A stretch of DNA of 64,000 bases from Actinoplanes aureus (GTDB taxonomy: Bacteria; Actinomycetota; Actinomycetes; Mycobacteriales; Micromonosporaceae): assembly GCF_015704865.1 (NCBI RefSeq), contig NZ_JADQTO010000002.1, positions 248,001 through 312,000 on the forward strand, in the 5' to 3' direction. The notes under the pieces were generated by a model, which saw only the letters and a program-made list of their open reading frames with translations, had not been told where the DNA came from and ran no database searches. The position numbers and the translations under genes were made by a program. This document shows, in pieces, positions 16,239 to 26,295 of this stretch (within the stretch, counting starts at the first letter, position 1; the number at the start of each line of letters is the position of its first letter).

Positions 16239-17435
16239 GTGTACGTCGACAGTGAAGTCAGCCGCCTCCGTACCGTCATGCTGCATCGACCCGGTCCCGA
16301 GCTGGCCCGGCTGACCCCACGAAACAATGACTCGCTTCTCTTCGATGCCATCCCATGGGTTGGACGCGCCCAGGAGGAGCACGACGCCTTCGCCGAGGCG
16401 CTCCGCTCGCACGGCGTGGAGGTCCTCTACCTCGGCGAGCTGCTCGCCGAGACGCTGAGCGTGCCCGAGGCGCGTACCGAACTCACCGCCGGGGTGCTGG
16501 CCGCCCGCCGGCTCGGCGACTCGCTGCGCGCCAGCGTCCGCGACTACCTGGCCGACCAGGAGCCCGGCCGGCTCGCCGAGGTCCTGGTCGCCGGCCTCGC
16601 CCACGAGGAGATCAAGCCGAGCACCGGCGGCCTGGTCTACGAGATGATGCATCGCAACGATTTCGTCATCGACCCGCTGCCCAACCTGCTCTTCACCCGG
16701 GATTCCTCGGTCTGGGTGCGGGACCGGGTCGCGGTGACCAGCCTGGCCATGCGGGCGCGGCGCCGGGAGACCACCCTCACGCAGGCCATCTACCGCTACC
16801 ACCCGCGGTTCGCCGGCACCGCCCTGCTCTTCGACCCCTCGCTCGAACACGTGGAGGGCGGCGACGTGCTCGTGCTCGCGCCGGATGTGCTCGCTATCGG
16901 GGTCGGTGAGCGGACCACCCCGGCCGGTGCCGAGCGCCTGGCCCGCCGGGTGATCGACGCGGGCCTCGCGCACACCGTGCTGGCCGTCCCGATCGCTCAG
17001 GAACGCGCCACCATGCACCTGGACACCGTATGCACCATGGTGGACGTCGACGCCGTGGTGATGTACCCCAACGTCGCGCACAACCTGGACGCCTGGACCG
17101 TCACGGCCGAGCCCGGGGCGCCGCTGCGGGTCCGCCAGCCCCGGCCGTTCCTGGAGGCGGCGGCCGAGGCGATGAAGATCGACCATCTGCGGATCATCGA
17201 CACCGGCCTGGACCCGGTGACCGCCGAGCGGGAGCAGTGGGACGACGGCAACAACACCCTCGCCATCGCGCCGCGGCTGTGTGTGGCCTACGAGCGCAAC
17301 ATCGAGACCAACGCTCAGCTGGAACGCGCCGGGATCGAGGTGGTCCGGATCAGTGGATCGGAACTCGGCAGCGGGCGGGGCGGCCCACGATGCATGAGCT
17401 GCCCGATCACCCGCGATCCGCTCAGGGACCGGTGA
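16239..17435 (+). CDS. arcA: Arginine deiminase
   Basis: 398 aa, normal length. All family blocks are present: [13 protein letters not shown] at the start, [32 protein letters not shown] with the catalytic histidine, and GGPRCMSCP with the catalytic cysteine about twelve residues before the end. It hydrolyses arginine to citrulline and ammonia. The usual partners ornithine carbamoyltransferase and carbamate kinase are not adjacent, so this is not a complete arc operon; it may serve arginine catabolism or acid protection. It overlaps the convergent GH16-like gene by 14 bp. Confidence 0.96.
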   Translation: MYVDSEVSRLRTVMLHRPGPELARLTPRNNDSLLFDAIPWVGRAQEEHDAFAEALRSHGVEVLYLGELLAETLSVPEARTELTAGVLAARRLGDSLRASVRDYLADQEPGRLAEVLVAGLAHEEIKPSTGGLVYEMMHRNDFVIDPLPNLLFTRDSSVWVRDRVAVTSLAMRARRRETTLTQAIYRYHPRFAGTALLFDPSLEHVEGGDVLVLAPDVLAIGVGERTTPAGAERLARRVIDAGLAHTVLAVPIAQERATMHLDTVCTMVDVDAVVMYPNVAHNLDAWTVTAEPGAPLRVRQPRPFLEAAAEAMKIDHLRIIDTGLDPVTAEREQWDDGNNTLAIAPRLCVAYERNIETNAQLERAGIEVVRISGSELGSGRGGPRCMSCPITRDPLRDR

Positions 17436-18162
17436 CGTCGGTGACGATCAGCTCCGGGACCGGGATCTCGCCGGGGACCAGATGGGCCCGGTCGGCGAAG
17501 TCGAAGACCGCGATCTCCAGCTGGACCGGGTAGTCCGGCGCCTGGCCGACCCGTTTCACGACCGAGCCGTCGACGGAGAACTCCAGCGAACCGGGTTGCC
17601 AGTCGACCGCGTACGTGTGGAACTCCGCGACGTCGGCGGGGAGCGTCACCGTTCCCCACTCCTCGGTGACCGCCGGGTCCCGGAACGCGTGCAGGCCCAT
17701 CCCGAAGTCGTGCGGCGCGGTCCCGAAGACCTCCATCACGCAGATCTCCGCGGACCGCTCCGGCCGGTCCTCGATCCCGGACAGCCAGAAGGCAGCCATC
17801 GACCGCGGCGAGAGCACCGCCCGCATCCGGATCTCGAGGCGCCCGTAGTGCGGCGTGTAGCCCCAGAGCTCGGGCTGCTCCTCGCGCACCGTCAGGCCGG
17901 GCCGGAACGGCTGCCCGCCGACCGTGCTCCCGACCGGCCCGGAGAAGTTCGCCGACTGGATGCCGGAGACGCGCAACGGTGTCTCGTGGATCCCCTCGGC
18001 CCAGAGCGGCTGCTCCACCGGGATGCTGAGCCGCAGCTCACCGTCCCCCACGATGTAGGTCGCCCGGGACGCCGCGCGGGAACTCCAGTGCGGCAGGTAA
18101 TACGGCACCCACACCGACGGGTCGAGTTCCGGTTCGGCGAACCGCTCGTGGAACGGGCTCAC
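17422..18162 (-). CDS. Glycoside hydrolase family 16-like protein
   Basis: 246 aa. The beta-jelly-roll of GH16 is suggested by [27 protein letters not shown] and the active-site strand [10 protein letters not shown], which lines up with the ExDxxE motif: both glutamates are kept but the central aspartate is Cys. No signal peptide is seen, unusual for a GH16 enzyme. It starts with GTG in a GTGA overlap with the upstream DUF5926 stop, so the two are coupled. Substrate unknown; it may act on intracellular or transferred glycans. Confidence 0.72.
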   Translation of the reverse strand: MSPFHERFAEPELDPSVWVPYYLPHWSSRAASRATYIVGDGELRLSIPVEQPLWAEGIHETPLRVSGIQSANFSGPVGSTVGGQPFRPGLTVREEQPELWGYTPHYGRLEIRMRAVLSPRSMAAFWLSGIEDRPERSAEICVMEVFGTAPHDFGMGLHAFRDPAVTEEWGTVTLPADVAEFHTYAVDWQPGSLEFSVDGSVVKRVGQAPDYPVQLEIAVFDFADRAHLVPGEIPVPELIVTDVTGP

Positions 18163-19034
18163 CGCAAGGTCAGCTGCCGGCCGATCAGGCCCTGCTTGGC
18201 GCGACGGCCGGCGGCGTCGAGGGGCTCGTCGATGGCGAGCGTGTCGGCGTACCGCTTGGCGAAGTCGGCGAGCGGTGCCTCCCAGTCGGCGCCCTCCGGC
18301 TCGCCCGGCACGTCCCAGACCGGTACGAGCAGCCCGTGCGCCCGGAACATGCCGGCGAACCTGGTCCCCTCGCCGAGCAGCAACTCGCCGGCCGCGGAGA
18401 GCCGGGCGAGCGCGTCCAGAGCCCGGTCCTCGGGGTCGGAGAGGACCCAGCGGACGTGACCCTTGTCCGGGGCGACCCGGCACCAGTACGCCGCCTTGGC
18501 CACCGCGAGCCGCACGGTCGGATAGATCGAGGCGTTCGCGCGCTCCAGGGACGCCTTGACGTTCGCGTCCTGCATCTGGTCGGCGTCCAGCCAGTACTCG
18601 AAGCTCTCGTACAGGGTGATGTCGAGCGGGCCGTCCACCAGCAGGTCCTGCAGGCGCGGGCCCTGGCCGGGCAGCGCGGGCACGGAGACCGTGTCGCCCG
18701 GCTTGGTGCCCAGCGCGTTCAGGATCGCCACGGCCAGATCCCGGGAGACATCGCCGGACTGGACGTGCCGCTGCAACCCGATGAAGATCTGCCCGTCCCG
18801 GCGGGACATCGCGGGCCAGGCCATCGGCAGCACCGTGGAGAGCGTGACCGGCCGATCGCCGTACTCCTCGATGATCTCCGGCTTGAGGGTCAGGGGCGCG
18901 GAGGCGGCCGGGACCAGCTCACGCAGAGCGACCCATTCCGGTTCGTCCGCCATGCCCTCGAACGGGCGGGCGACGAAGATGTCGCGCACCTTCGTTTTCG
19001 GTGCGGTCTCGCGGGGCTTGCGTCGCTTGCTCAC
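18159..19034 (-). CDS. DUF5926 family protein
   Basis: 291 aa, soluble. A basic N-terminus (MSKRRKPRETAPKTKVRDIF) leads into the DUF5926 domain, with GQIFIGLQRHVQSGDVSRDLAVAILNALGTKPGD as a typical block. The family is widespread and single-copy in Actinobacteria; its function is unknown. The GTG start has TAGGCT (19048-19043) eight bases upstream. Translationally coupled to the GH16-like gene. Confidence 0.85.
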   Translation of the reverse strand: MSKRRKPRETAPKTKVRDIFVARPFEGMADEPEWVALRELVPAASAPLTLKPEIIEEYGDRPVTLSTVLPMAWPAMSRRDGQIFIGLQRHVQSGDVSRDLAVAILNALGTKPGDTVSVPALPGQGPRLQDLLVDGPLDITLYESFEYWLDADQMQDANVKASLERANASIYPTVRLAVAKAAYWCRVAPDKGHVRWVLSDPEDRALDALARLSAAGELLLGEGTRFAGMFRAHGLLVPVWDVPGEPEGADWEAPLADFAKRYADTLAIDEPLDAAGRRAKQGLIGRQLTLR

Positions 19035-19103
19035 GGTGGACCAGCCTAAGCGGTCACATCACGAAAGCAGTGACGCGGGCCACCCCGTGTTGCCGGTCAG
19101 AGG

Positions 19104-20306
19104 TCAAGCGCGCGGCAGGCGTACCTCGGCGACCGTCCCGCCGCCCTCGCGCGGTCGCAGCGAGACCCAGCCGTGCTGGCGTTCCACCAGGCGCCGGACC
19201 AGGTAGAGGCCGAGTCCGGCGCCGGGGTGCGGATGCCGGTCCCGCGATCCGGCCTGCCAGTACCGCTCGAAGGCGCGCTCCACGTGCTCCGGGGCGATGC
19301 CGACGCCCCGGTCGGAGACCCGGAACCGGAGGGTGTCGTCGTCCGTGCCCGCGCAGACCTCGACGAGGCTGTCCGGCTCGGAGTACTTCTCCGCGTTGGT
19401 GACGAGCTCAGTGAGGATGGTGGCGATCGAGTCCCGGTTCCCGTACGCCTTCGGCAGGCCGGCCGGCAGCTCGCCGAAGTGGATGCGCTTGCGGAGGGCG
19501 GCCGGCAGCTCCTCGGCGGCCGCGCGCAGCGCCTCGGCCAGGTCGAACGGACCGGACGCGGAGGCGCCGACCGAGCCGTCCTCGCTGGCGGCCGAGAGCA
19601 GCCGGTCCACCAGCCGGGCGAGCTCACCGGCGCGGGTGCCGATGATCCGCACCGCCTCGCGCCGGCCGGGTTCACCGAGGGTCTCCCAGTGGTTGGTGAG
19701 CGTGTCCGCGTACCCCTTGATGACGGTGACCGGAGTGCGCAGCTCGTGGCTGGTGACCGCGACCCAGAGGTCGCGGTCCTCCTGCCGGCGGGCCTGCTCG
19801 GGAGCGGGGGCGCCGTGCACCGGCAGGCCGGAACGCAGCCCGTAGAGCCAGCCGATCTGACCGGCAAGCAATTCGAGTACGGCATGGTGCTCGGGGCCGG
19901 GCTCCCCGGCGTTCTCGCCGAAGTAGACGTGCAGCGAGCCGACCATGGTCTCCCCGGCCTCGCAGCGGGCGCCCAGCATGTGCCGGAGCTCGCCGCCCTC
20001 GATCTGGCGGGCGAACTCGTCGTTCACCGAGTCCAGGGGAAGCAGCAGGGTACGCCGGTCCAGCAGCCGGTCGTCCGGACGATCCACCCGGCGGCCGATC
20101 GCCGGCTCACAGACACCGGTGGCCGCGATGATCCGCCCGTGGCCGTCCGCGTACTCGGCGAATCCGGCGCCGCGCGCGTCGAGGGTCTCCTCGGCCAGCC
20201 GGACCAGGTGCTGCAGGACGGACAGGCCCGCGTCACCGGAGTTCACGCGGTCGAGAGCCGCGATCTGACCCCGGATCAGGGTGGCGTAGTCGGGACGGTC
20301 CGGCAT
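19104..20306 (-). CDS. Sensor histidine kinase with GAF-like input domain, orphan
   Basis: 400 aa, no membrane segment, so cytosolic. Residues about 20-165 form a GAF-like sensor; the HisKA dimerisation helix carries the phospho-acceptor in VTSHELRTPVTVIKGYAD near residue 190; the ATPase domain has LVTNAEKYSEP (N box), VSDRGVGIAPEHV (G1) and GAGLGLYLVRRLVE (G2). No response-regulator gene is next to it, so its partner is elsewhere. Family, domain order and length are normal. Confidence 0.9.
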   Translation of the reverse strand: MPDRPDYATLIRGQIAALDRVNSGDAGLSVLQHLVRLAEETLDARGAGFAEYADGHGRIIAATGVCEPAIGRRVDRPDDRLLDRRTLLLPLDSVNDEFARQIEGGELRHMLGARCEAGETMVGSLHVYFGENAGEPGPEHHAVLELLAGQIGWLYGLRSGLPVHGAPAPEQARRQEDRDLWVAVTSHELRTPVTVIKGYADTLTNHWETLGEPGRREAVRIIGTRAGELARLVDRLLSAASEDGSVGASASGPFDLAEALRAAAEELPAALRKRIHFGELPAGLPKAYGNRDSIATILTELVTNAEKYSEPDSLVEVCAGTDDDTLRFRVSDRGVGIAPEHVERAFERYWQAGSRDRHPHPGAGLGLYLVRRLVERQHGWVSLRPREGGGTVAEVRLPRA

Positions 20307-20390
20307 GTCTGCGAGTGTGCCCCGCCCGCCCGGTTTTGGGCAGATGAACCTAAGCGGAAGCTGGATCAGGGCACCCGACCGTGGCGTACG

Positions 20391-21185
20391 TCACAGTCGA
20401 TCGAGATAGTCCAGCACGAACCGGGGACGGTCAGTGATCACTCCGTCCACCCGCTGTGCGAGCACCAGCTCCAGATCGGCCGGCTCGTTGACGGTCCACA
20501 CGTACGTCCGGTGGCCCGCTGCGCGGATCGCCGGAAGCAGCGCGGGCCGGGCGCGGACCAGGTCGACGCCGGGCCCGGCGGTCCGGGCGCCGAACGGCAG
20601 CCGGCCCCGGCCCACCCCGGGCGGCACGAACTCCATCAGGTAGACGGTGGGCACGGTGGGCGCCTGAGCGCGGATACGGCGCAGCGCCAGCGCCGCGAAG
20701 GACATCACCGTTACCTGTACGGGGTCGTCCGGCTTCGGATCCGCCAGACCGAACCGCTGCAACATCCGGACCAGACGCCGCTCGACCTCGGCGCCGTACC
20801 GTGACGGGTGCTTGGTCTCGATCAGCAGCCGGACCGGGCGGCCGCTCGCCGTCACCGCGTCCAGCAGCCGCTCCAGGGTGAGCAGCCGGGCCAGGTCGGG
20901 GAACTCCTCGTCGACCGGGTAGCCGGGGTGCCAGGAGCCGAAGTTGAGGGTGTCCAGCTCGGCAAGCGTCTTCGTGCTCACCAGGCCGCGCCCGTTGCTG
21001 GTGCGGTTGAGCCGCCGGTCGTGCACGCAGACCAGGTGCCCGTCCCGGGTCAGCCGGACGTCGCACTCCAACCCGTCCGCGCCCTCGTCGAGCGCACGCA
21101 GATAGGCCCCGAGGGTGTGCTCGGGAAGCGCGTCGGCGCCGCCGCGGTGGGCGAACACCAAGGGACGGTAATCACGGTTTTTCAT
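20391..21185 (-). CDS. glpQ: Glycerophosphodiester phosphodiesterase
   Basis: 264 aa, no signal peptide, so cytosolic. The TIM-barrel GDPD motifs are present: FAHRGGADALPEHTLGAY, ADGLECDVRLTRDGHLVCVHD (metal and catalytic residues) and the C-terminal TVNEPADLELVL with GVITDRP. It cleaves deacylated phospholipids to glycerol-3-phosphate and an alcohol. It lies 28 bp downstream of the rhodanese gene, so co-transcription is likely. Confidence 0.93.
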   Translation of the reverse strand: MKNRDYRPLVFAHRGGADALPEHTLGAYLRALDEGADGLECDVRLTRDGHLVCVHDRRLNRTSNGRGLVSTKTLAELDTLNFGSWHPGYPVDEEFPDLARLLTLERLLDAVTASGRPVRLLIETKHPSRYGAEVERRLVRMLQRFGLADPKPDDPVQVTVMSFAALALRRIRAQAPTVPTVYLMEFVPPGVGRGRLPFGARTAGPGVDLVRARPALLPAIRAAGHRTYVWTVNEPADLELVLAQRVDGVITDRPRFVLDYLDRL

Positions 21186-21213
21186 GGGTTTTCCGCCGCG
21201 GGGCCAGCACTGC

Positions 21214-21549
21214 TCACAGCACGCGGGCCGGCTGCCCGTCGTCGCGGACCACGTCGCGTCCGGCGGAGGCCCAGGACTGCATGCCGCCGTCGAGGTTGCG
21301 CACGTTGTCCCACCCGTTGTTCATCAGGTACGCGACGACCTGCCCGGACCGGCCACCGGCCCGGCAGACCACCACCACCTCGCCCTCCGCGGGCACCTCG
21401 GCCATCCGGGCCGGAACCTCCATCATCGGGAGGTGATGGGCGCCGGGCGCGTGGCCGGCCTCCCACTCGTCGGGCTCCCGCACGTCGAGCAGGTAGGCGT
21501 CGGCGGGAACTTGGTCAGGGGTCACGCTGGGTACCTGAGGTCCGAACAC
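21214..21549 (-). CDS. Single-domain rhodanese
   Basis: 111 aa. One rhodanese domain: LLDVREPDEWEAGHAPGAHHLP, then the active-site loop VVVCRAGGRSGQVV with the persulfide-forming cysteine, then NLDGGMQSW. It transfers sulfane sulfur, for example to thiols or cyanide; physiological acceptor unknown. The GTG start has TACCCT (21561-21556) six bases upstream and no ribosome site, the leaderless layout. Confidence 0.92.
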   Translation of the reverse strand: MFGPQVPSVTPDQVPADAYLLDVREPDEWEAGHAPGAHHLPMMEVPARMAEVPAEGEVVVVCRAGGRSGQVVAYLMNNGWDNVRNLDGGMQSWASAGRDVVRDDGQPARVL

Positions 21550-21569
21550 GAAAACAGGGTACGGCGCTA

Positions 21570-22733
21570 CTACTTCTCTTTCGCGACGACGTCCGGGTGG
21601 TCGAGCACGAATTCCGCCACCCGGTCATCCTTGATCGCCTGAAACAGTGCCTGGGTGGTCGGGTTGAACGTCTCCCGGCCGTTGCCGTTGCCGGCGAAGG
21701 TGCCGTTGTTGGTCCGCAGCAGCACCATGTCGTTGGCCGCGACGCCCCGGAGGCCGAGCACGAAGTCGGTGATCGGCACGCTGCCGGTGTCCAGCACCAG
21801 AGCCTTGCCGGCCGACTTGACCAGAGATCCGGCCTTCAGCGGGTTGCTGAGCACGCCGCCGCTCGACGCCTTCTTCGCCATCGCCTTGATCAGCTGCTGC
21901 TGGTGCCGCTGGCGGTCGTAGTCACCGTTCTTGAGGCCGTAGCGCTGACGGGCGAAGTCGAGGGCCTCCCAGCCCTCCATGCTGCGGCAGCCCACCTTGT
22001 GCACCACCGGCTTCGTCGGCTTGCCGGTCTTGCGGGCGTCGGCCAGGAACATCGCCTTCCCGTCGACCCACACCATGTGCTTCGAGGTGACCTGCTGGTC
22101 CACGCACATGGAGACGCCGCCGAGCTCGTCGATCACGCTCTTGAAGCCGCCGAAGTTGATGATCGCGGCGCCGTCGAAGCTGATGCCGGTCATGTTCTTC
22201 AGCGTCTTGGCGAGCAGCTGCGCGCCTCCGGTCCAGCCGCCACCGTTCTGCGCGCCGTGGAAGAAGGCCTCGGTGGCCTTGGTGGTGCCACCGGCGTACT
22301 TGCTCGGGCCGAAGGCCGGCACCTGAACCTCGGTGTCCCGCGGGATGGAGATCAGGTACGCCTGGTCGTGGCTGGCCGGGATGTGCAGGATGATGATCGA
22401 GTCGGAGCGGAGATCGTCCTCGGCCCAGCGTGCCCGGGCGTCCACGCCCATCAGCAGCATGTCGATCGGGCCCTCGAGGGTGTCGCCACCCTCGCCGGAG
22501 GTCTTCTTCGCGTCGCCGGTCAGGTTACCCATCGCGATGTTCTCGGTGGTCTGCTTGATCAGCACCGAACCGCCGACCAGCCCGCCCCCACTCGCCACCA
22601 GCAGCACCGCTCCGAGCGAGGTGGTGATCTTCGCCCAGAGCGGTGTACCGCGCTTCCGACGGGCCTTCGGCGGGCCCGGTGGGACGGCGGAGCGATCCCT
22701 AGCCGGCGACTGCCGATCGGCCGTGACGGTCAT
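21570..22733 (-). CDS. LCP (LytR-CpsA-Psr) family cell-wall ligase
   Basis: 387 aa. A basic cytosolic N-terminus is followed by one membrane helix (about residues 35-58) and an extracellular LCP domain: DMLLMGVDARARWAEDDLRSDSIIILHI with the two lipid-phosphate-binding aspartates, SIPRDTEVQ, GCRSMEGWEALDFARQRYGLKNGDYDRQRHQQQ with the conserved Arg residues. LCP enzymes move glycopolymers such as teichoic acid or arabinogalactan from lipid carriers to peptidoglycan. GGAG precedes the ATG. A second LCP gene lies directly upstream. Confidence 0.93.
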   Translation of the reverse strand: MTVTADRQSPARDRSAVPPGPPKARRKRGTPLWAKITTSLGAVLLVASGGGLVGGSVLIKQTTENIAMGNLTGDAKKTSGEGGDTLEGPIDMLLMGVDARARWAEDDLRSDSIIILHIPASHDQAYLISIPRDTEVQVPAFGPSKYAGGTTKATEAFFHGAQNGGGWTGGAQLLAKTLKNMTGISFDGAAIINFGGFKSVIDELGGVSMCVDQQVTSKHMVWVDGKAMFLADARKTGKPTKPVVHKVGCRSMEGWEALDFARQRYGLKNGDYDRQRHQQQLIKAMAKKASSGGVLSNPLKAGSLVKSAGKALVLDTGSVPITDFVLGLRGVAANDMVLLRTNNGTFAGNGNGRETFNPTTQALFQAIKDDRVAEFVLDHPDVVAKEK

Positions 22734-22846
22734 GCAGCACTCCAGGGGGTGGGGTGAGGGGCTGCATCACTTTACGGACACTTTCCGTTGAGATGAAGGT
22801 CTAGATCGCTTCAGATCCAAGTCACAGCTCGTTGACAGCCCGATTG

Positions 22847-24025
22847 CTACTTCTTGGTCGGGTTCGCCGCGATCCACTCGCCCAGCTTGTCGGCGGACAT
22901 CGCCTTGTAGAGCCCGAGCGCCTTCTCCCGGTCGGAGACCACCACGGACTGCCCGTCGATCGTCTGGCTGCCCTTGTTCGGGCTGGTCAGGAACGTCACG
23001 TTGGAGCTGCGGAGGCTGCGGAACTGGAGCACCATGTCCTTGAGCGAGAACTTCTCGTCGACCGTGACAGCGGCCGCCACCGCGTCCAGGAAAGCGTCCA
23101 GCTTGCCGGGGTTGGTGAGCGTTCCGGTGCTGGCCGCCTTGTCCATCAGCGCCATCAGGAACTGCTGCTGGTGCTGCATGCGGGCGAAGTCACCGCGGGC
23201 GAACTGCTTGCGCTGACGCACCCAGTCCAGCGCCTGAGCGCCGTCCATGTGCATCATGCCCTTCTTGAACACCCGGTACGGCTTGTGGATCGACGTGATC
23301 GTCTGGTCGACCTTGAGGTCGACGCCCCCGAGTGCGTTGGTGACGTCCTTGAAACCGCCGAAGTCGATCGCCACCACGTGGTCCAGGTGCACGTCGGTCA
23401 TGCACTCGACGGTCCGCACCGCGCGGGGCAGGCCACCGAAGGCGAACGCGGCATTGATCTTCGCCCGGCTGCCGGAGTCACAGGGTGCGTTGTTGCCGCT
23501 CGGGATGTTGACCCACAGGTCACGCGGGATCGAGACGATCTGCGCGGATTTGTGGTCGGCCGGCACGTGCATGATCATCAGCGAGTCGGCGCGCCACTTG
23601 CTCGCCTGGTCGTTCTTGTTGTCCGGGTCGCGGGAGTCGCTGCCGACCAGCAGGATGTTGAGCGCCCCCTCGACCGCCTTGCCCGGCCGGTCCGAGGTGA
23701 TCTCGCCGAACGCGTTGGTGCGCTTCAGGTCCTTGTCCAGGCCGTTGATGTAGCCGTACCCGGCGATGCCGCCGATCAGCGCGAGGACCAGCACGACGAT
23801 GCCGCCCACCAGCGCGATCCGCTTCCAGCGCGGGCGCGGCCGGCGCCCCCGGTACGGCCGGCCCGGGCCACCCGGACCGCCAGGTCCACCCGGCCCACCG
23901 GGTCCATTGCCGCCCCGCGGTCGCGGTGCCCAGTCGCGGTCGGGCTGAACCGATGCCCGACCGCCGTACGCGGGCACGGAAGCCCGACCGGAGGGGTTGC
24001 CGCTGGAGGAGGTGGTGGCTGACAT
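22847..24025 (-). CDS. LCP (LytR-CpsA-Psr) family cell-wall ligase, second copy
   Basis: 392 aa. A disordered Gly/Pro/Arg-rich cytosolic head (residues 1-70, with NGPGGPGGPGGPGGPG) precedes a membrane helix (about 76-98) and the LCP domain: NILLVGSDSRD, KWRADSLMIMHV, SIPRDLWVNIP, ALDWVRQRKQFARGDFARMQHQQQ. It differs enough from its neighbour that the two may attach different polymers. The ATG at 24025 has TAATCT (24038-24033) seven bases upstream; the open frame upstream of it lacks the family's character. Confidence 0.92.
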   Translation of the reverse strand: MSATTSSSGNPSGRASVPAYGGRASVQPDRDWAPRPRGGNGPGGPGGPGGPGGPGRPYRGRRPRPRWKRIALVGGIVVLVLALIGGIAGYGYINGLDKDLKRTNAFGEITSDRPGKAVEGALNILLVGSDSRDPDNKNDQASKWRADSLMIMHVPADHKSAQIVSIPRDLWVNIPSGNNAPCDSGSRAKINAAFAFGGLPRAVRTVECMTDVHLDHVVAIDFGGFKDVTNALGGVDLKVDQTITSIHKPYRVFKKGMMHMDGAQALDWVRQRKQFARGDFARMQHQQQFLMALMDKAASTGTLTNPGKLDAFLDAVAAAVTVDEKFSLKDMVLQFRSLRSSNVTFLTSPNKGSQTIDGQSVVVSDREKALGLYKAMSADKLGEWIAANPTKK

Positions 24026-24150
24026 GTACTCCAGATTACGGAGTGATTCCCAGTGATCCCGGTGCTCGACACCCATCGGCACGAAGGTAGGAGATTTTGC
24101 GGAAGCACGGGCCGGTGCGGCGACTGCACCGGCCCGTGGCGGGGGAAACG

Positions 24151-25827
24151 TCAGTGTGCCCCGTGCCCGGTCAGGGACCGGACTTCCAGCTCCGCGTACT
24201 TCTCCGGGTCGGTCTCCTTGGACAGCACCGTGCCGAGCCATCCGAAGAAGAAGCCCAGCGGGATCGAGATGATGCCCGGGTTGGACAGCGGGAACCATTG
24301 CCAGTCCTGGTCCGGGAACATGGCCGTGGCCGAACCGGACACCACCGGCGAGAAGAACACCAGGATCACCGCGGCGCCCAGACCGCCGTAGATGGACCAG
24401 AGCGCTCCCGCGGTGTTGAACCGGCGCCAGAACAGGCTGTAGAGGATCGCCGGCAGGTTCGCCGACGCGGCCACCGCGAACGCGAGGGCCACCAGGAACG
24501 CCACGTTCAGGCTCTGCGCGAAGATCGACAGAGCGATCGCGACGGCGCCGATGAGCAGGGCGGAGATCCGGGCGACCCGTACCTCGTCCCGCTCGGAGGC
24601 GGTGCCCCGCTTGATCACGCTGGCGTAGAAGTCGTGCGCGAGGCTCGACGACGAGGCGAGCGTGAGGCCGGCGACCACGGCGAGGATCGTGGCGAACGCG
24701 ACCGCCGCGATCACCGCCAGCATGATCGAGCCACCGGTGTCGCCGCCCAGGTAGTCGATGCCGAGTTGCTGGGCCAGCTGCGGTGCGGCGGTGTTGCCGG
24801 CCTTGTCCTGAGCCGTGATGTTCGCGCCACCCACCAGGGCCGCCGCGCCGAAGCCGAGGGCCAGGGTGAACAGGTAGAACGTACCGATGATGCCGATCGC
24901 CCAGAGCACGCTCTTACGCGCGATCCGGCTGGTCGGCACGGTGTAGAACCGGGTCAAGATGTGCGGCAGACCGGCCGTGCCGAGCACCAGCGCGAGGCCG
25001 AGCGAGAGCAGGTCCATCTTGCTGTAGAAGGTCTTGGCCGCATCGCCCGCTGTCTCGACGCCGTATCGCAGACCCGGTTCGAGGAACGCCGAGCCCTTCC
25101 CGGATTGATCAGCCGCGTCGCCGAGCAGGGCGGACAGGTTGAACTTGTAGTGCGCCAGCACCATCACGACCATGATCAGGGCGCCGCCCATCAGCATGAA
25201 CGCCTTGACGATCTGGACGTAGGTGGTGCCCTTCATGCCACCGACCGTCACGTAGATGATCATCAGAGCGCCGACCAGGATGATCGTGGCGACCTTTGCG
25301 GTGTCCGCGTCCATGCCCAGGAAGGTCGCGCCCGGCTTGATGCCGAGCAGCAGCGACACCAGCGCGCCCGCGCCGACCATCTGCGCGATCAGGTAGAAGA
25401 TCGACACGACGATGGTGGAGACCGAGGCGGCCGTGCGAACCGGGCGCTGGCGCATCCGGAAGGCCAGCACGTCGGCCATCGTGTACCGGCCGGAGTTACG
25501 CAGGAACTCGGCGACCAGCAGGAGCGCCACCAGCCATGCGACCAGGAAGCCGATCGAGTAGAGGAAGCCGTCGTAGCCGTACAGGGCGATCAGGCCGGCG
25601 ATGCCGAGGAAGGACGCCGCCGACATGTAGTCGCCGCCGATCGCCATGCCGTTCTGGAAGCCGGAGAACTGCCGGCCACCGGCGTAGAAGTCGGTAGCGG
25701 TCTTGGTCTGCCGGCTGGCCCAGACGGTGATCGCCAGGGTGATGGCCACGAAGACCAGGAACAGCGTGATGGTCAGGGTGCGCGAGGTGCTGCCGTTGGT
25801 CGCCTCCGCGGCCAGGATCGTCCCCAT
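24151..25827 (-). CDS. actP: Solute:sodium symporter, ActP (acetate permease) type
   Basis: 558 aa, about 13-14 membrane helices. SSS-family signatures include ATDFYAGGRQFSGFQNGMAIGGDYMSAASFLGIAGL (sodium site region) and LGTAGLPHILTRFYTVPTSR. With the DUF485 protein directly upstream this is the usual yjcH-actP arrangement for uptake of acetate and other short monocarboxylates. Its start overlaps the DUF485 stop by one base. A related symporter with a different small partner is at 30.6 kb. Confidence 0.92.
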   Translation of the reverse strand: MGTILAAEATNGSTSRTLTITLFLVFVAITLAITVWASRQTKTATDFYAGGRQFSGFQNGMAIGGDYMSAASFLGIAGLIALYGYDGFLYSIGFLVAWLVALLLVAEFLRNSGRYTMADVLAFRMRQRPVRTAASVSTIVVSIFYLIAQMVGAGALVSLLLGIKPGATFLGMDADTAKVATIILVGALMIIYVTVGGMKGTTYVQIVKAFMLMGGALIMVVMVLAHYKFNLSALLGDAADQSGKGSAFLEPGLRYGVETAGDAAKTFYSKMDLLSLGLALVLGTAGLPHILTRFYTVPTSRIARKSVLWAIGIIGTFYLFTLALGFGAAALVGGANITAQDKAGNTAAPQLAQQLGIDYLGGDTGGSIMLAVIAAVAFATILAVVAGLTLASSSSLAHDFYASVIKRGTASERDEVRVARISALLIGAVAIALSIFAQSLNVAFLVALAFAVAASANLPAILYSLFWRRFNTAGALWSIYGGLGAAVILVFFSPVVSGSATAMFPDQDWQWFPLSNPGIISIPLGFFFGWLGTVLSKETDPEKYAELEVRSLTGHGAH

Positions 25828-26216
25828 CAGTGGGCGCTCCCGTCGGCGGTGGTGCCGGCGACCTTCTCGCCGTTCTCCAACTCCTTGTAGAGGTCGTCGG
25901 CGAGCGGATCCAGCTTCTGTGCGGCGTACCGCGAGTAGTACCAGGCGATCACGAACGTGGAGACGAACTGGAGCAGGCCGAAGATCAGCGCGACGTTGAT
26001 GTTGCCGATCAGCTTGATGCTCATGAAGTCCCGCGCGTACGCGGAGAGCAGCACGTAGAGCGAGTACCAGACGATGAACGCAACCGTCGTCGGAAAGATG
26101 AAGCTGCGCAGTCTGTGGCGCAACCGGGTGAACTCATCGGAGTTCTGCACTTCGAGATATCTCTCGGCGGATGCCGGCACGGGATCACCACCTTCGTGGG
26201 TAGGACTTTCCGGCAC
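25827..26216 (-). CDS. DUF485 membrane protein, symporter partner
   Basis: 129 aa. Two membrane helices (about residues 44-66 and 76-98) with the DUF485 pattern FPTTVAFIVWYSLYVLLSAYARDFM and LGLLQFVSTFVIAWYYSRYA-like block. Proteins of this family (YjcH) are nearly always encoded just before an acetate-type symporter and may stabilise or regulate it. Coupled to the symporter gene by a TGATG overlap. Confidence 0.93.
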   Translation of the reverse strand: MPESPTHEGGDPVPASAERYLEVQNSDEFTRLRHRLRSFIFPTTVAFIVWYSLYVLLSAYARDFMSIKLIGNINVALIFGLLQFVSTFVIAWYYSRYAAQKLDPLADDLYKELENGEKVAGTTADGSAH

Positions 26217-26295
26217 CGTACGAAGGAGTGGGCCAGGTCACGGTTCCCCGGTCGCGGTCTGCGCTGAGTGGTGGTCTGACTGCGCTGAGCGGCAG

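Noticed and set aside
24097..25890. 597-codon open frame on the plus strand
   Set aside because: Mirror of the ActP-type symporter gene; His/Arg/Asp-rich and without recognisable domains.
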